From the NCBI GenBank assembly GCA_938743325.2, contig OW568869.1:248001-312000 (forward strand): a DNA stretch of 64,000 nucleotides. Direction: 5' to 3'. The notes under the pieces were generated by a model. It saw only the letters and a program-made list of their open reading frames with translations, had not been told where the DNA came from and did not search any database. The stretch comes from Pycnococcus provasolii (Eukaryota > Chlorophyta > Pseudoscourfieldiophyceae > Pseudoscourfieldiales > Pycnococcaceae). Both the position numbers and the translations under genes were made by a program. Below, one piece after another: positions 38,235-48,367 of the stretch. Position 1 is the first letter of the stretch, and every line of letters starts with the position of its first letter.

Positions 38235-38671
38235 GCTATATTGATAGACCAGAGAGATATACCAGATATATACTTTGGGAAGATGAAGATGAAGATGAAA
38301 AAACGATATAAAAATTAAAAAACAGAATGGGGGGCAAAGCAGGCCAGCGAGGTGGCGGCTGCCCGAAGGAGACTTTGAGCCCTGCCCGGAGGAAAGAAAG
38401 AAGAGGTATCCCCCTCCCCCTCCCTCTTCCCTCCTCGCCTGTATTTTAGCTATTCCTTCGCACCTCAGGGGGAGTTTCGGGGTTGGTTTTTGTTTTGGGG
38501 GTTTTGGTTTAGGGGTTTGGTTTAGGGGTTTTGGGTTAGGGGTTTTTGGGTTAGGGGTTTCTTCTTCCTCTTCCATTTTTGCGTTTCATCATTTCGCACT
38601 TTCGTTTCGCGCCTTCTTGAGCAGTCATCGCTCGGTTGGTCATCGGTTAACCTGGCAGTGAGTCGTCAGTC
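38235..38671. promoter_or_regulatory. Short divergent promoter of nuclease-helicase and epsilon-tubulin
   Basis: 437 bp shared by two divergent starts, with degenerate GGTTTAGGGG/GGGTTAGGGG telomere-like units at about 38508-38561. The small size suggests a bidirectional promoter. Confidence 0.55.
38508..38561 (+). repeat. Degenerate telomere-type repeats
   Basis: Units vary between GGTTTAGGGG, TTTTGGGTTAGGGG and similar, within the bidirectional promoter. Confidence 0.8.
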
Positions 38672-40174
38672 ATGCCGCGCGAGCTCGTCACGCTGCAAGT
38701 CGGCCAGGCGGGCAACCAGGTGGCGTGCCGGTTCTGGGAACTCGCACTGCACGAACACGCAGCGCACTCATCGCTCTACGGAGACGCCATCAGCACCATC
38801 TTCGCGAACGTAGACGCGAGAGGACAAGCCATACCGCTCTCCTCGGGACCGTCGCTGTCGCCGTCGTGCCCCATATTCAGCCTGCGCGCACGTGCGGTGC
38901 TCGTCGACATGGAGGAGTCAGTAACGGCCGCCATCCTAAGAGGAAAGCTGAGGGAAATCTTCAGTGGACCGCCTGTCATCGCGGGAAGCGGAGGGAGCGG
39001 AAACAACTGGGCACAGGGGTTCGTCGAGCACGGACCGGCGAAAAGGGACGTCATACTAGACGCCGTCAGAAGACAGGTAGAGGACTGCGATTCTCTACAG
39101 GGGTTTCTCATGATGCACAGCCTAGGAGGAGGAACGGGTAGCGGCGTCGGAAGCTACCTTCTCACCGCGCTCGCGGATGAGTACCCCGAGGCGTATCGGA
39201 TATCAGCACCCATCTTCCCCAGCGGCGACGACGACGTCGTGACTAGCCCATACAACGCGCTGCTTGCCGCCTCGAAACTCGTCGAGGCGGCGGACTGCGT
39301 CGTGCCGCTCGACAACGCCGCCCTGCTTCGCACGGTGGAGTCCACTTCCGCGACAACAACCCCTGTCTCCTCGGGTGGAAGCAAGAGCACGGGAGGAAAG
39401 CCGTTCACAGCGATGAACACCGCAGCGGCCACAGCACTTCTCGGGCTCACGGCGCCGGTGCGCTTTCCCGGCTCACTGAACGTCGACCTCGGCGAGCTCG
39501 CAACGAACCTCGTTCCATACCCACGCCTCCACTTCCTCTCCGCCAGCTGCGTTCCTTCAACCACCAACACCAGCGCGTCGACTGCGAGTGCAGCCGTTGC
39601 CGCTCGGTCCTCCTCATCGCATGTGCGCGCATCAGGCGCGTCGAGGACGCGTGAGCTCACGGCTGATGCGATGTACCGCGCATGTCTTCAGCCAGCGCAC
39701 CAGCTGAACAGCCACGTGGATCCGATGCGCGGAACGAACCTTGCCGTCGCACTTCTTCATCGCGGCGATGCAAGCTTGGACGATGCGGAGCGCGGCGTGC
39801 GCTACCTTAGAAGTAAGTGCCGCATGGTGTCGTGGAATCCGCACGGATTCAAGGTGGGCCTTTGTAGCGTGCCGCCCATAGGATACGAGCGAAGCCTGTG
39901 CATGTTGAGCAACAACTGCAGCGTGCACGGTGGGCTGACAAGCTTGTCGGACCGCTTTCAGATGCTGTGGAAGCGGCGCAGCTACGCGCACCATTACACA
40001 AACTACCTGAGCGAGGCTGACATCGAAGCGGCGCATGAAACGGTGGTTGGTGTGGCAGAGCAGTACCGCGCAATCCACCGCAAAAATGAGAACGGCGGCA
40101 ACGAGCATGATGACGACGACGGCGCAATGTATCGTCGTCGTCGACGTAGCCTTGGGTTGTGCTTCAGCACGTGA
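38672..40174 (+). CDS. TUBE1: Epsilon-tubulin
   Basis: This 500-residue tubulin belongs to the epsilon class, which is needed for stable triplet microtubules in centrioles and basal bodies. The GTP-binding start LVTLQVGQAGNQVACRFWELAL, the block RAVLVDMEESV, the GSGNNWAQGF motif and the glycine loop HSLGGGTGSG are present. Class-typical text follows: SGDDDVVTSPYNALLA, KPFTAMNTAAA, FPGSLNVDL, VSWNPHGFKVGLCSVPP and YAHHYTNY. A Ser/Ala-rich insert near residue 290-330 and a basic tail are lineage additions. It implies that the organism builds flagella at some stage. The ATG at 38672 matches the family start. Confidence 0.93.
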   Translation: MPRELVTLQVGQAGNQVACRFWELALHEHAAHSSLYGDAISTIFANVDARGQAIPLSSGPSLSPSCPIFSLRARAVLVDMEESVTAAILRGKLREIFSGPPVIAGSGGSGNNWAQGFVEHGPAKRDVILDAVRRQVEDCDSLQGFLMMHSLGGGTGSGVGSYLLTALADEYPEAYRISAPIFPSGDDDVVTSPYNALLAASKLVEAADCVVPLDNAALLRTVESTSATTTPVSSGGSKSTGGKPFTAMNTAAATALLGLTAPVRFPGSLNVDLGELATNLVPYPRLHFLSASCVPSTTNTSASTASAAVAARSSSSHVRASGASRTRELTADAMYRACLQPAHQLNSHVDPMRGTNLAVALLHRGDASLDDAERGVRYLRSKCRMVSWNPHGFKVGLCSVPPIGYERSLCMLSNNCSVHGGLTSLSDRFQMLWKRRSYAHHYTNYLSEADIEAAHETVVGVAEQYRAIHRKNENGGNEHDDDDGAMYRRRRRSLGLCFST

Positions 40175-41089
40175 CTTTTACACTTGTGTGTTAAAACATT
40201 TGTATAATTACGTGTATTTGTGTGTGTTACAGTAGTACTATGCAATAGAATGTTTTTTTTTGTACAATGTCCATCTCATCTCGACTTGGCGTGCGAAATC
40301 GTGTTTCGCGAGTGGATTAAGGGCGGGCGTGACGCCGTCCTCGCCCCTCGTCTCGTACGCCATGCCTCACGCCGGCCCGGCCGCAAACGCGTTTGGTCAG
40401 GCTGTCAGGGAGCATCTTCCGCCTTCCGAGTTCGGACTTCCAGGAAGAACCCCTCCAGGTGGGAATTCAGACGAGGAAACCGAACCAGGAATCCTCCACC
40501 TGGATGCCTCCAGGAATCGAACCAGACGAATCCCCCGGGCTGCCGAGGGAGAGGAGATTCCCTTGGTTCAAGAACGACTCCCCTGGACTGACGGAAGCAT
40601 TGACTGGACTGACTGGGCCCCCTCCCAGATCCTCCCGAGCGAGAATCCGAACGCGTTGAAGTTTAATTTGGATTTCGGGGTGTAAAAACGGATTTGTCTG
40701 AGGCCCTCCTAACACCAAATGGGTGGCAAAGCACGCTTCCCCCCCACGTACGCGGCCATTTCGCCGCTTCCGACCGTTGGTGGGAGCCTTGGTTCCAGTG
40801 CCCTTGGTGACCTTGGTGACCTTTGTGTGTCGCCTTGGGTCGTGTCAATATAATCATTCTTTTTCGTTCTTATACCTTTAGGCTTTAAGAAACACTTTGG
40901 TTAGGATATAGTACGCCACTTTACATAAAGTAAGTAGGCTTTGGTATCTATTTATGATAAGATTGTGGTAATAAGGTTAGCAGCTCTAGCTTAGCAGTAC
41001 TGGTTGGTGGTTTCGTTTGCTCGTGGTGCTCGTGGTATTCGCTTTCTTCTCGGAGCGGTTTCGTCTTTCATCCCACCTTTACGTTAATC
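40175..41089. other. Intergenic region with no supported gene
   Basis: 915 bp between epsilon-tubulin and the RING gene (same strand). A 142-codon open frame at 40260-40685 has no family character. A GGAATCGAACC word (40513-40523) matches a tRNA B-box on the minus strand but lacks a tRNA fold around it. CTCCAGG-type imperfect repeats occur at 40437-40515. Confidence 0.5.
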
Positions 41090-42331
41090 ATGAGTGCGCT
41101 TCGTGAAAATACAAACGGTTTCCTCGACGACGACTTTGAGGAGGAACTCGAACAGCAGATGTTTGGCTTGGACCTCGACGACGACAATGACGAAGAAGAA
41201 AACCATAACCATAACTACAACGACAACGACACCAACGCGCTCGCGTTGGAACGAAATCTGCCATTCTTAAATAACGAGCCGTTCTACACGCCTGCGAATT
41301 TGGAGTCGTGCATAGACGAAGACGACGACGAAGACGCGGACGAAGACGCCCCAGAAGACGAAGAGGATGAGGACCAAGCTGACTTTGAAGTTGAGCCGTG
41401 CCCCATCTGCTTCCGCGTGCCCGGCGACGCGACCGAAGACGACGGCGCGTTCGCCGTCGACCACCTGTGCGCGGTGAAGGGCTGCCAGCACAAGTTCTGC
41501 CTCAGCTGCATCGTGACGTGGGCAGAGCTCCGTGACCCCGCGCCGCCGTCGTGCCCGACGTGCAAGCAGGACTTCACGCACATCTACGTCAACCGCACGG
41601 AGGATGGCGTGCCCACCGGCGAGTTTTTTCGGGAGGAGCACATCACAGTGCTTCGCACAGTCAGCTGGATTCAGAAAGATGCGCTTGCGCTCAAGGGCAA
41701 GAAGCCCGCAACATGGGTGGGCGAGGATGACGCGATGCGCCCGGCATTCTCGATGCACGATGCATACGACGACGACTACGAGTCTGACGGAGACTACGAC
41801 GGCGCGGAGTACGAGGATCGCATGAGCCACAAGAACAAGCAGGCGCTGAGGCGCATGCGCGGTGACGGCAGCTCGAGCGGCGGTAGCAGCTCAGCCGCGA
41901 GGCGCATCGTCGGCAACCGTCGGTGGGGTTCCGGAGGGTACGTTGCGGGCGGTCGCGTCATGGCGCGTCCCGTCGTTCAGCCGCACGCCGCGTCGCCGTC
42001 GACGCCGACCAACACGCAGAGCAGCGGCGCCGTGGCTGTTCCATCTGGCAAGGGCAAGGGTGTGGCCATGGCCGCAAGCCCAAGCGCGTGCGGCGGGGCG
42101 TCGCCGTCGCCATCCAGCAAGCCCGTAAACAAAAAGGCGGAGAAGCGCGCGGCGAAGGCTGAGGAGAAGCTGCGCAAGGAGGCGGAGAAGGCGGAGCGTC
42201 GTCGTCTTCGCGTCAGCGGCGGAGGCAAAGCGGATGTGGCAAAGCCGGATGCTGTGGAGAAGTTGCTGGAGCAGCAGGAGGAGGCTGAGAATTTTTTGAC
42301 AACAGCTACGGATAGTACCGTAGCGATATAA
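41090..42331 (+). CDS. RING-finger protein (probable E3 ubiquitin ligase)
   Basis: The protein has 413 residues. The acidic N terminus is followed by a C3HC4-type RING at about residues 103-165: CPIC, then CQHKFCLSC and CPTCK, with TW after the fourth pair as in E2-binding RINGs. The segment after it (FTHIYVNRTEDGVPTGEFF) recalls the conserved tail of plant RING/PHD proteins. The rest is Asp/Glu-rich, then Ser/Gly-rich, and ends in a Lys/Arg/Glu helix (KKAEKRAAKAEEKLRKEAEK). E3 activity is inferred from the RING. The ATG at 41090 is the first in frame. It converges on a tiny membrane protein gene 60 bp away. Confidence 0.85.
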   Translation: MSALRENTNGFLDDDFEEELEQQMFGLDLDDDNDEEENHNHNYNDNDTNALALERNLPFLNNEPFYTPANLESCIDEDDDEDADEDAPEDEEDEDQADFEVEPCPICFRVPGDATEDDGAFAVDHLCAVKGCQHKFCLSCIVTWAELRDPAPPSCPTCKQDFTHIYVNRTEDGVPTGEFFREEHITVLRTVSWIQKDALALKGKKPATWVGEDDAMRPAFSMHDAYDDDYESDGDYDGAEYEDRMSHKNKQALRRMRGDGSSSGGSSSAARRIVGNRRWGSGGYVAGGRVMARPVVQPHAASPSTPTNTQSSGAVAVPSGKGKGVAMAASPSACGGASPSPSSKPVNKKAEKRAAKAEEKLRKEAEKAERRRLRVSGGGKADVAKPDAVEKLLEQQEEAENFLTTATDSTVAI

Positions 42332-42391
42332 ATATAAGTATAATGTATGAACAAAATAAAAAAAGAGAAAGATACGTTTCTATGTTACGTT

Positions 42392-42601
42392 TTAACGCCT
42401 GATGGCGTGCGTTCTTCCCTGGTACAGAGGTACAAAGTCAGGTCGAAAGTTGAGGCTTTCGTTTGCGCTTTCCGCGAGTTCGCTTCTGATTGGTTTGAGC
42501 GTTCCTGCGAGTGACATTCCTGCAAACATGGTGAGAAACGCCGCGACGGCGCACTCCGCGATGACGACTGTGGGTGCATACTCGAATTCGAGCGCGTCCA
42601 T
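42392..42601 (-). CDS. Small single-helix membrane protein, 69 residues
   Basis: A short frame with its own ATG (42599-42601), one hydrophobic helix (TVVIAECAVAAFLTMFAGMSLAG) and a polar basic tail (LYQGRTHAIRR). It is placed neatly between the RING gene (convergent, 60 bp) and the acyltransferase (divergent), where a gene is expected by the alternating layout. No family is recognised; small ER or mitochondrial subunits are possible. It could also be a chance frame. Confidence 0.5.
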   Translation of the reverse strand: MDALEFEYAPTVVIAECAVAAFLTMFAGMSLAGTLKPIRSELAESANESLNFRPDFVPLYQGRTHAIRR

Positions 42602-43200
42602 TTTCAGCTGGTGTCGGTCTGTATCATATCATATATTGAGGGATATTGGGATATTCGTGTGGGTGAAACAGTCCGTGAGTAAATTCACTGGTGCGCGAAA
42701 GGAGTGATTTAATCCTGTCTTGATCCTGTCCACCAGGCAACGAAGGGGAACTTTCCCCCGCGGCGTGACGTCCAAAAGGCACGGACGTCAAAAAAAAAAG
42801 GGTACGAGCCAACTTTTATTCGAATCTGCATAAGTCTGCAAACCCACCAAAGTGAACCCACCAAGACCCCTGGGCAAGACGTACACTGTATGGTCAACCA
42901 TGACGCGTGTGCGAACACGAGGAACCCAAACGCGCATATTACCGAAGGAAAGAAATAACCTTGTTGAGTGACGGACGACATGGTTTTCCGAAGGGCACGA
43001 TGAAAAAGATGGGCAAAGATTCTGATGAGGAGGCTCATGGAGGAGGCGGGCGGCGCTCCCCTCCTTTTCTCTGCCAACCCTAACCCAAATATCCCTAAAC
43101 CCTAACCCGAACCCGCCCCTAACAGGGCCTCTAATTACGTGGCATCCGAACGGCATGCAATTACGTGGCATTACGTGGCCACATTAACGTTGGGCCCCTA
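42602..43200. promoter_or_regulatory. Divergent spacer with telomere-type repeat
   Basis: 599 bp. CCCTAAACCC/CCCTAACCC units lie at about 43077-43122, near the acyltransferase start, with a TTACGTGGC direct repeat (43161-43179). No other gene is supported. Confidence 0.55.
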
Positions 43201-45663
43201 ATGGCGCCAATGTCTTTGTCCAAGACTAAGATCCGACGTCTTCTAATACTAGTCATGTTATTTGTACTAGCTTGCTTTATAGAAATATGCAGTGCAAATA
43301 AGCAAACTCCTCCTTCTTCCCCTTCTTCCCCCCCTCATTCTCATTCTCATTCTCCGCCTCATTCTCTCATCTTGATGAATTGCTCGTCCTCGTCATCCTC
43401 TCTAGGTTCGGGTAGGCTTGTTGACTCGTCATTCACATCACCATCAGCATCCGCATCCGCGTTTGTGTCACCGGCATGCTGCTCGTACTTGGAAACGTAC
43501 CCATCACGAGTCGAAGCGTTCTTAGCGCGATCAGGAAGAGACCTGCCATTCGACGTCGGCATGTACACAGACTGCATACACCTCAAAGACGCCGCGCACT
43601 TCCTCGCCACATTCCTTGTGAGACCGGGATCCAACGTGTCGGGATTCAACTTCAACACCTTCTTTCCCATCGCGGAATTAGGCGTGTGCATGCCGGCGGC
43701 GTGCAACGACGACGACGTCGCGTTCGTCGTCAAGCAAATATTAAACCTCGTCGACGGGAAGGACTTCAACAGAACGACAAACAACAACTTGGCCTTTCTC
43801 CACGGGACGCCGCTCGCGTCACTTCAATCCGACGACTTTCCACCCGACGCGCTGCTGCGCGACTGCGACGTTCAAGTGACGTCGCAGCAGAACGACGCGC
43901 CGAGCAAGCCTGACTCGTACGGCGTGTGCGCGATGACTGTCACCGCGCTACTCGTCGCGCTCAGCCTTGGTTCTGCCGTGCTCGCGAACAACAAACCTGC
44001 AAGCACCGCACCAACTTCGGATGTAGAGCAGGCTTCTTCGACGGAGGCTGCTGGCGAACGACAGCTGCGCGAACCTCTCCTCGCATCGTCCGAGGCGTCA
44101 TCTCCTCCTGCTCCTCCTGCTCAAACAACCACACCGACGTCACCGCAGTCGAACAAAGTGATGCGCAACCTCGTCAAGTGCTTCGACATCTCGTACAGCT
44201 TTCAGAAGATGACGGCAGTTCCAGCAAAGAGCCCAACCGACTGCCTGAATGGTATGCGCGTGCTCAGCATGCTGTGGATCATCATGGGGCACACATTCAT
44301 GATGCCCGCGGCGATTGCAGGCTTCGACAATCCGCTCGACGTGCTCTCGAATGACTATGGTGCAAAGAACAGCTGGAAAATGCAGGCAATCCTAGGCGGC
44401 GAAATGTCCGTTGATACATTCTTCATGATGTCCGGCTTCCTCTTCATCTGGGTGTGTTACCCACAGGCGATGAAGACCAAATCTGGCCGCCTTCCGTACG
44501 CCGGAGTGGTGGCTCACCGGTACATGCGTATCACGCCGGCGCTGAGCTTTTGCCTCATGCTGTACTACAAGGTGTTTGCGTTCTACGGCAACGGGCCGTT
44601 CAATGCGCGATACGTGCACAGCATCAACCGACGATGCGACACGTCGTGGTGGACTGAGCTACTGTACATCCAGAACTTTTATCCCTGGAATTCCGACGAC
44701 GTCTGCATGGGATGGACATGGTACCTTGGCAACGACTTTATCTTTTTCCTCGTCAGTCCACTTTTCCTTATGCTGTTCACGAGCGGGGGGGTGGCAGCTA
44801 GTCCGCGTGCCAGGCATAGCAATGCCGTGGTGGGCACCGTGTTCCTTGTCGCGGCGATTGTCGGATGCACGATTGGGCAAATCTTCCTCGTGTACCGGCA
44901 CAATCTCGGCGTCAATATCTTCGACTCACACTATGCTCGTTACACGTACTGGTCGTACAACAAGCCGTACACGAGATTTCCCGCGTGGGGCATTGGCATG
45001 CTCTGTGCGCTGTTTTGCAAGCTCGAATTTTCGCCACGCTCGTCGAGAACCGCTGCCGCGGAGGCGTCATCGCCAGCACCGGAGCAGGACAGCGACGGGC
45101 AGGAGGAGGAGCAGCAAGTTCAGCAGTCATACACAGGCATGGATATCCTGCGAAGTGTGCCGTCGAGCTGGCACCACGCCGCGGTTGTGCTCGCTGCAGG
45201 CACCATGGCCTACATCGTTCTCATCGTCACGGAGGACTTCAAGGGCAAGGGCAACAACTGGAGCGTCTTCCAGGAAATGCTGTGGCTCTCATTCGCACGG
45301 CCGATGTGGGCGCTGTGCTGCGGCGTGGTCACGCTCAGCTGTGCGACTGGGCACGTTCCTCTCGTGAGCGACTTTCTTGGACACCCCATTTGGGTCGTGC
45401 CCGCGAGACTCACATTCAATGCATACCTCGTTCATCCCATAATCATCAAGTGCCTCGCGGGGAACATGACGAATTACTATCACTTCTCGTTCCAGGACGT
45501 CATGCATCGATGGTGCGGCAACTCCATTTATTCCTTCGCACTCGCCGCATGCGTATTTCTCCTCGTAGAGAGGCCGTGCATGAGCTTTCAAACACTTCTC
45601 ATGAGCGCGACGAAGCGCCGCTCGTCGAAACGCACAACAGCCAGCGCACAAACGACGCAATGA
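43201..45663 (+). CDS. NRF-6-like membrane acyltransferase (NRF domain + acyltransferase 3)
   Basis: The protein has 820 residues. A signal-anchor (RRLLILVMLFVLACFIEICSA) leads into a Ser/Pro-rich stretch, then a Cys-containing lumenal NRF-type domain (about 85-230: CCSYLETYPSRVEAFL, CIHLKDAAHF, FPIAELGVCMPAAC). The acyltransferase-3 domain (about 345-800) has the family start LNGMRVLSMLWIIMGHTF with the conserved His, and about ten helices, including MSVDTFFMMSGFLF and WTWYLGNDFIFFL. Animal NRF-6/NDG-4 proteins act in lipid uptake or transport; the substrate here is unknown. Linkers with Glu/Gln runs are lineage inserts. I use the ATG at 43201; the frame upstream has only a GTG. Confidence 0.9.
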   Translation: MAPMSLSKTKIRRLLILVMLFVLACFIEICSANKQTPPSSPSSPPHSHSHSPPHSLILMNCSSSSSSLGSGRLVDSSFTSPSASASAFVSPACCSYLETYPSRVEAFLARSGRDLPFDVGMYTDCIHLKDAAHFLATFLVRPGSNVSGFNFNTFFPIAELGVCMPAACNDDDVAFVVKQILNLVDGKDFNRTTNNNLAFLHGTPLASLQSDDFPPDALLRDCDVQVTSQQNDAPSKPDSYGVCAMTVTALLVALSLGSAVLANNKPASTAPTSDVEQASSTEAAGERQLREPLLASSEASSPPAPPAQTTTPTSPQSNKVMRNLVKCFDISYSFQKMTAVPAKSPTDCLNGMRVLSMLWIIMGHTFMMPAAIAGFDNPLDVLSNDYGAKNSWKMQAILGGEMSVDTFFMMSGFLFIWVCYPQAMKTKSGRLPYAGVVAHRYMRITPALSFCLMLYYKVFAFYGNGPFNARYVHSINRRCDTSWWTELLYIQNFYPWNSDDVCMGWTWYLGNDFIFFLVSPLFLMLFTSGGVAASPRARHSNAVVGTVFLVAAIVGCTIGQIFLVYRHNLGVNIFDSHYARYTYWSYNKPYTRFPAWGIGMLCALFCKLEFSPRSSRTAAAEASSPAPEQDSDGQEEEQQVQQSYTGMDILRSVPSSWHHAAVVLAAGTMAYIVLIVTEDFKGKGNNWSVFQEMLWLSFARPMWALCCGVVTLSCATGHVPLVSDFLGHPIWVVPARLTFNAYLVHPIIIKCLAGNMTNYYHFSFQDVMHRWCGNSIYSFALAACVFLLVERPCMSFQTLLMSATKRRSSKRTTASAQTTQ

Positions 45664-45885
45664 ATTCTATTTTAACTTTCAATTATCAATGAACTTTATT
45701 TATAGTTTTTTTTTCCCCTGAATTCTATTCTATCTTTAATCTCCACTCCGCCTCATGGGAGATATCCCGACCTATTAGTAGGGTAAGATGCAAGATACTG
45801 CGCGGTGAATTAAGATTAGACTAGGAAATGGATCAAATCATATTTACGTAAGAATGGGAATAGTGATGAGTTGAGTGGTGTGGCC

Positions 45886-48021
45886 TTAGAAAACGAGCGA
45901 AGTGCGCGGCACTCGCGTGGGCGACGGCGAACCTGTTAACGGAGGTCCCACAAGTGCGACACCCACGTCAGAGGCAACCTTGCCAGCCCATCCCGGACGC
46001 CTTGCAGGCAAGCCTGGGTGCCGCTTGCGCGGTGCATCGCCTGCCGCCTTCATCGATCTGACTTGACGGTGCGCCTCCGGTGCGGCTGCAGACTTGAAGT
46101 CACTCACACGCTTCGCGTCGAATTCCGCCACGGGCGCGTCGTCGACGCTGAGCTGAAGTGCACGCACGCGGCTCTTCGGCGAATCTTCAGGTTTGGCACC
46201 TCCAAAGAAGGTAGGAGCCTCTTCTGACTCTTTCGCAACACGCTCGTGCATGCCACCCTCCCCTCGCTTATCGTTCGCTTTGTGAAAAGCCGCACCGCCA
46301 CCATCGACGCTCGAACGCACAAGCCCGTGACTAATCACGGGCTCTTCGCCCACCGTCTGCGGCAGCGCTCCTCCGCGTGCAGCAGCGTCCATTCCATCAT
46401 CCGCGGGGCGGCAGTCGCCCTTGCCTCGACCCTCGGGTGGTGGAGGCGCGTCTGCCTTGCGATCCGGCGGTGGCACGGACATCTTAGACTTCTTCGGCAC
46501 ATCTGATGGCAAAAGGTCCTTTCCAGCATTGCAAAGCAGCGCGATGCTCGCGCCGTAGCGAACTTCCTGTGCCGGCCCTTGCGGCACCTTCATCTCGATT
46601 CGGAGCGGCGCCACCCCGCTCGCGGGTGGTGGTGTGGGCATGAATTTCCCATCTTGATTGGGCACGAGCAGATCGTGTGGCCGATTGCGACCAATGCCAC
46701 GGAGGCGAGGTCCCAGCACTTCCACCATATTGCTCCCGGGCATCGGGTCGCGGTGCTTCTCCGCGCGCGTTTGCTGCTCCTTCAGAGATGCATTGTACAA
46801 TCGCATCATCTCTGCCTGCCGCTCGTGTCCCTCGTGGCGCCGAACTAGCTTTTCCTCCTTCCGCAGTTGCTCCTGCTCCTCGCGGCGAATGCGACGCACG
46901 CGCGCGTACGCGCCTCGCTGCTTTTTGCGCAGCTCAGCCTTGGAAATAGCATCATCGTTAAGGACACCTCCGTCACGGAAGCGAACGAAGCGCTCGGCAT
47001 CATCCGCAAACGCGGGGTCGCCGATGAGCGGCTCGACAAGGGGTGGAAATTGCGCCAAACCAACGTCGACGCGACGAGAACTTCGCCCACTTCGCGGTGT
47101 CCAAGCGCTTCCAACCCCGGGAGTTGGCGCACTGCCGGCGACGAAACGTCCTTCCTCGCTCATCATGTGCGCGGCGCTCGCGAGCTGCTTTTCGAGCTCA
47201 AGCACGTCGCCAGACGCGCCGTCGAAGATGAAATCAGCACCGCCGATGAGTAGGTCGCGCGACTCGTCGTCCACCGTCGCGCAAGCCTCTTCTGACACCA
47301 CGCCGCACTCCTTGAGCGCGTTGAAGAGCGCGACGCGCTCGTATGGGTTGGCTGGAAGCGCGGCGAAAGCCTCAGCGAGCGGTGCGGCTGACCTTGTCAC
47401 AGGCCGCCCCACGGCGCGCGCGGCATCTGGCGCGTCTGCTACCGACGCCTTGCTCAGCTTGGTCGCCCTGCCCGTGTGGCTTCCGTGCCGCCGCACCACC
47501 TCTCGCAGCGCGAGCAGAAGCTGCCTTGTGTCGCGGTCAGCCTTGTCGTGTCGCCGATATCCACGAGCTCTCGCGCGCGCGGCGACGAGGTAGTCGTTTT
47601 CTCCTCGCCGCGGGCTTGCCTGTGTGCTGTGGACGCGTCTGCGTGGCGTTGGCCCGGACGCACTTCTCGCCGTCAGGTTTCCTTGTTCCGCCCTCGTGCG
47701 CGGACTCTCGAGCGGCGGTGGCGGCCCTCGAGCGGAGAGGAATCCTCCCGAGTTTGGCGCTCGCGGGCTTGCCAGATTGTTGACCCCCGTCAGCGGCACG
47801 CGCACGCGCGCTCTTGCTCCACCTCCCGACACGACGACGCGTCCTAGTTGCAGCGAAGGCAGCACGCCTCCTGCGTTATTTCGTCCAGATTTGGCGTTTG
47901 TGCTTTTGGTTTCTGTGACGACAAGGGACGACACGAGGTCCGCGCCTCCTTTACTTTTTGCAGCTGCCGCTGGTTTCGCTGTAGGTGCCGCTGGTTTCGC
48001 GTTGGCCCTAGGTGCCGCCAT
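45886..48021 (-). CDS. Unknown basic protein with a central coiled coil
   Basis: This 711-residue protein is not recognised. The first 180 residues are Ala/Pro/Arg-rich and disordered. A helical region near 185-300 includes ANPYERVALFNALKECGVVSEEA. A strong charged coiled coil follows at about 355-425 (KKQRGAYARVRRIRREEQEQLRKEEK). The C-terminal 250 residues are Pro/Gly/Lys-rich. The composition fits a cytoskeletal or flagellar scaffold, but this is only a guess from shape. The ATG at 48019-48021 begins it. Coding is supported by the unbroken 711-codon frame in a gene-dense layout. Confidence 0.7.
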   Translation of the reverse strand: MAAPRANAKPAAPTAKPAAAAKSKGGADLVSSLVVTETKSTNAKSGRNNAGGVLPSLQLGRVVVSGGGARARVRVPLTGVNNLASPRAPNSGGFLSARGPPPPLESPRTRAEQGNLTARSASGPTPRRRVHSTQASPRRGENDYLVAARARARGYRRHDKADRDTRQLLLALREVVRRHGSHTGRATKLSKASVADAPDAARAVGRPVTRSAAPLAEAFAALPANPYERVALFNALKECGVVSEEACATVDDESRDLLIGGADFIFDGASGDVLELEKQLASAAHMMSEEGRFVAGSAPTPGVGSAWTPRSGRSSRRVDVGLAQFPPLVEPLIGDPAFADDAERFVRFRDGGVLNDDAISKAELRKKQRGAYARVRRIRREEQEQLRKEEKLVRRHEGHERQAEMMRLYNASLKEQQTRAEKHRDPMPGSNMVEVLGPRLRGIGRNRPHDLLVPNQDGKFMPTPPPASGVAPLRIEMKVPQGPAQEVRYGASIALLCNAGKDLLPSDVPKKSKMSVPPPDRKADAPPPPEGRGKGDCRPADDGMDAAARGGALPQTVGEEPVISHGLVRSSVDGGGAAFHKANDKRGEGGMHERVAKESEEAPTFFGGAKPEDSPKSRVRALQLSVDDAPVAEFDAKRVSDFKSAAAPEAHRQVRSMKAAGDAPRKRHPGLPARRPGWAGKVASDVGVALVGPPLTGSPSPTRVPRTSLVF

Positions 48022-48332
48022 ACCTACCTACCTCAATACCGCAACCTACCGAAACAACCTACCGAGTACTGTACCTACCTACTGGACAGTGCGACGTCGA
48101 GGTGCCGCGACAGAGCGATGGCCCACGAGACGAGCGATGGGAAAAAGCCGGCCGGGCTGGTGATGGGTCCCCCCCCCCCCCGTCCGCCCCCCCCCCTTTG
48201 GACCTGCCCGTCCGCCCGGGTAAGGCCGTACCTTATTGGGGCAAAGTTGCATCCGCAAAGTCATTCTGGGGGCCGTTTACCCGGAAAACACGATTGCGGG
48301 GGCAACCTTATTGGGAAAAAGGGGGGTGCAAA

Positions 48333-48367
48333 GGGCCCCGCAAAGCTTTCGCGACTTTGCGGGGCCC
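48333..48367. other. GC-rich hairpin, 13-bp stem
   Basis: GGGCCCCGCAAAG and CTTTGCGGGGCCC flank a 9-nt loop; the stem is perfect. Confidence 0.85.

Noticed and set aside
38235-38576. 114-residue N-terminal extension of the nuclease-helicase
   Set aside because: Its Pro/Lys repeats are encoded by telomere-like DNA, and MGIQGL at 38234 is the typical family start.
40513-40523. Possible tRNA gene on the minus strand (B-box GGTTCGATTCC)
   Set aside because: The presumed T stem pairs poorly and no A-box, anticodon arm or acceptor stem can be laid out around it.
40260-40685. 142-codon frame downstream of epsilon-tubulin
   Set aside because: No domain, no family resemblance and imperfect repeats run through it; treated as spacer.
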